From Streptomyces cylindrosporus (GTDB taxonomy: Bacteria > Actinomycetota > Actinomycetes > Streptomycetales > Streptomycetaceae), in the NCBI RefSeq assembly GCF_022698165.1, contig NZ_JALDAY010000001.1, positions 1 through 64,000 on the forward strand: a stretch of 64,000 nucleotides of DNA. Reading direction: 5' to 3'. Position 1 is the first letter of the stretch. Each line of letters opens with the position of its first letter. Shown here piece after piece: positions 62,295 to 64,000 of this stretch. The notes beneath the pieces were generated by a model. The model saw only the letters and a program-made list of their open reading frames with translations. It did no database searches and was not told the DNA's origin. A program made the translations under genes and the position numbers.

Positions 62295-63278
62295 ATGGGC
62301 GCGCACGTTCTCGGCAAGGATCTGGACGGGCTCGCCGCCTCGGCGCGGGCGGGGCTCGTGCGGGAGATCGGGGCGAGCGGGGTGTGGGACGCCGACCCCG
62401 TGTGGCGTCGGGCGTTCGAGGCCGTGCCGCGGCACCTGTTCGTGCCGTACTACTACGTCGGCGTCAGGGGTGGCTACGAGCGGCGGTGGGGCGAGAGCCC
62501 GGATCCGCGGACGCGGGAGCGGTGGCTGCGGGGCGCGTACGCCGACGCGCCGCTCGCCACCCGGCTGCGCGACGGCGAGCTGGTCTCCTCCAGCAGCCAG
62601 CCCTCGCTGATGGCGAAGATGCTGGTCGAGCTGGAGGTGGCGGACGGCGACCGGGTGCTGGAGATCGGGGCCGGCACGGGATACAACGCCGCGCTGCTCG
62701 CGTACCGGCTCGGCGACGACGACCTCGTCACCACGATCGACCTGTACCCGGACATCACCGAGGCGGCCCGGCAGCATCTCGCCGACGCCGGCTACCACCC
62801 GGCCGTCATCACCGGCGACGGCGCCCGCGGTGTCCCCGAGCGCGCCCCCTTCGACCGGATCATCGCGACCTGCACCCTGACCTCGGTCCCGCCGGCCTGG
62901 ATCGCCCAGTGCCGCCCCGGCGCCCGCATCCTGACCCCGCTCGCCACGGGCCTGCTCGCGCTGACCGTCCACGACACCGGCTACGCCGAGGGCCGCTTCC
63001 TGCCCACGCCGGCGTACTTCGTCCCGCTGCGCGGCGACACCCGCCCCGAGCCCGAACCGGCCCACCTGGGCGCGATACCGCGCCGGGCCAGGGAGAACGA
63101 ACTCTTCCGCTTCCTGTTGACCCTGACACGCTCCGGCCTCGACCCCCAGGAGGCCTACGCCCTGTGGGAGCGCGAGGGAGAGCCGACGCGGGAGCGCTAC
63201 GGCATCACGGTCACCAAGGACCAGGAGTGGGCGTGGCTGGACGACCCGGAGGGGCCGTACGTCTGGCCCCTCCGATGA
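62295..63278 (+). CDS. PCMT-like SAM-dependent methyltransferase
   Basis: The 327-residue protein has the isoaspartyl methyltransferase-like order: FVPYYYVGV, LVSSSSQPSLMAKMLVEL, SAM motif I VLEIGAGTGYNAALLA, acidic motif TIDLYPDI, motif II/III FDRIIATCTLTSVPP and then an extra 120-residue C-terminal domain. This long form is common in actinobacteria, where several copies modify ribosomal or other peptides. Methyl donor use is secure; the acceptor (L-isoaspartate or a peptide) is not. ATG 62295 opens the conserved part. Confidence 0.8.
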   Translation: MGAHVLGKDLDGLAASARAGLVREIGASGVWDADPVWRRAFEAVPRHLFVPYYYVGVRGGYERRWGESPDPRTRERWLRGAYADAPLATRLRDGELVSSSSQPSLMAKMLVELEVADGDRVLEIGAGTGYNAALLAYRLGDDDLVTTIDLYPDITEAARQHLADAGYHPAVITGDGARGVPERAPFDRIIATCTLTSVPPAWIAQCRPGARILTPLATGLLALTVHDTGYAEGRFLPTPAYFVPLRGDTRPEPEPAHLGAIPRRARENELFRFLLTLTRSGLDPQEAYALWEREGEPTRERYGITVTKDQEWAWLDDPEGPYVWPLR

Positions 63279-63330
63279 GACCGGCTGAGACCGGTGAGAC
63301 CGGCTGAGACGGGTGGTTCGCCGTTCTGGG

Positions 63331-64000
63331 CTAGCCGCGCCGGATCGTGATCGTCGTCCAAGCCCCGACGTGCACCCGGTCGCCGTCCTGCAGCGGCACC
63401 GGCACGAACGGCTGGATCGGGTCCTCGGAGCCGTTCACCGTAGTGCCGTTCGTCGAGTTCTGGTCGACGACCGCCCAGCTGCCGTCCGGCTGCTGGACCA
63501 GCACCGCGTGCTGGTGCGAGACGCCCGGGTCCTCCGGCGGCACCGACAGGTCGATGTCCGGGGTGTCACCGGTGGAGTGCCGGCGGCGGCCGATGGTGAT
63601 CTGGTTGCCGGAGAGCGTGCGCTGCTGCTCGGGCGAGTACGCGGGGAGGTTGAGGCCCGCGGCCTCGGGCCCCGACCGCTGCATCATCGCCATGAAGTAC
63701 TCGCGGTCCGGACCGATCGTCGCCGTCCAGGTCGCCGGGCCGGCCGGCGCCTGCGGGAACCCGCCACCGGGCGGGGGCGGCGCCTGCGTGGAGCCGGGCT
63801 GCGGGTAGCCGTAACCGCCACCCTGACCGGGACCGCCGGGGCCACCGGGACCGCCGGGCGCACCGGGGCCGGACGACGGCGGGGAGATCACCCAGTCGTC
63901 CTCACCGCCGCCGAAGGACGGGCCGCCCTGCGCGGGCCGCTGGGTCTCCTGCGGGAAGGCGGGCGGGGCCGGAGGGCCGGCCTGCTGGAACGCCTGCGGA
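63331..64000 (-). CDS. FHA-domain protein, C-terminal part (runs off the window)
   Basis: The reading frame is open to the window edge, so the N-terminus lies outside. The visible 222 residues hold a Pro/Gly/Gln-rich linker and a C-terminal FHA domain. The FHA core IGRRR, the VSHQHAVL segment and the NSTNGTTVNG turn carry the phosphothreonine-binding Arg, Ser-His and Asn. It should bind phosphorylated partners of Ser/Thr kinases. Confidence 0.85.
   Translation of the reverse strand, partial: PQAFQQAGPPAPPAFPQETQRPAQGGPSFGGGEDDWVISPPSSGPGAPGGPGGPGGPGQGGGYGYPQPGSTQAPPPPGGGFPQAPAGPATWTATIGPDREYFMAMMQRSGPEAAGLNLPAYSPEQQRTLSGNQITIGRRRHSTGDTPDIDLSVPPEDPGVSHQHAVLVQQPDGSWAVVDQNSTNGTTVNGSEDPIQPFVPVPLQDGDRVHVGAWTTITIRRG

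Overview
The window is high-GC DNA from a streptomycete. It holds rodlin genes, four chaplin genes, a melC1-melC2 tyrosinase operon, GTG and TTG starts, and many start/stop overlaps of the ATGA or GTGA type. Gene order from the acyl-CoA ligase to the second tyrosinase-side chaplin matches, from memory, the Streptomyces coelicolor chaplin/rodlin chromosomal region, read in reverse.

Layout. 0.3-9.1 kb (+): an APC permease; an unusual fusion of an extracytoplasmic alpha/beta-hydrolase with an ABC ATPase, plus its permease; a VWA lipoprotein; and an acyl-CoA ligase behind a candidate operator. 9.2-12.4 kb: three rodlin genes (two -, one +), a short chaplin (chpD) and a long sortase-anchored chaplin (chpA-like, with one chaplin domain and a long Pro-Gly repeat). 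12.4-26.8 kb: an FAD oxidoreductase/ATP-grasp pair, a secreted GH26-like glycosidase, and a tightly overlapping minus-strand exopolysaccharide operon of Wzx/Wzy type (two GT4 transferases, priming transferase, polymerase/ligase-like protein, MurJ/Wzx flippase, deacetylase, Wzz-like protein, GNAT). A secreted beta-rich protein lies upstream. 27-32.5 kb: chpF, several small secreted proteins of unknown function, a DUF5949-like protein, a VKOR disulfide enzyme, melC1-melC2 and chpG. Together, 9-32.5 kb looks like an aerial-surface island: amyloid coat proteins, cell-wall-anchored coat protein, polysaccharide and pigment.

32.6-44.4 kb: a D-2-hydroxyacid dehydrogenase, a DHA2 exporter, a Ppx/GppA protein, a molybdopterin oxidoreductase lacking cysteines at the expected Fe-S site with a His-rich helical partner, an isochorismatase-like hydrolase, DUF2267, Hsp20 with a divergent HTH regulator and a repeat-rich operator, a FUSC-type membrane protein and tRNA-Arg(TCT). 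44.7-51.3 kb: two dynamin-like GTPases (dynA/dynB-like), a single-strand binding protein, a thioester-domain LAXTG surface protein and a Ser-Gly repeat protein. 51.4-54.2 kb: EttA (ABC-F), a hotdog thioesterase and a conserved hypothetical. 54.2-61.3 kb: an ABC exporter operon of MacB/FtsX type whose ATPase carries an AbrB-like tail, with phased repeats upstream and tandem 32-bp repeats between the permeases. The window ends with a truncated haemoglobin, a PCMT-like methyltransferase and a partial FHA-domain protein.

Most notable points: each of the three short chaplin genes has a strong hairpin at or just upstream of its ribosome binding site; a full polysaccharide pathway sits inside the chaplin/rodlin locus; a dispersed-type repeat lies in frame inside the hydrolase-ABC gene; and several repeat-built candidate operators are visible. 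All functional statements rest on reading the sequence and on family knowledge; no search was run.
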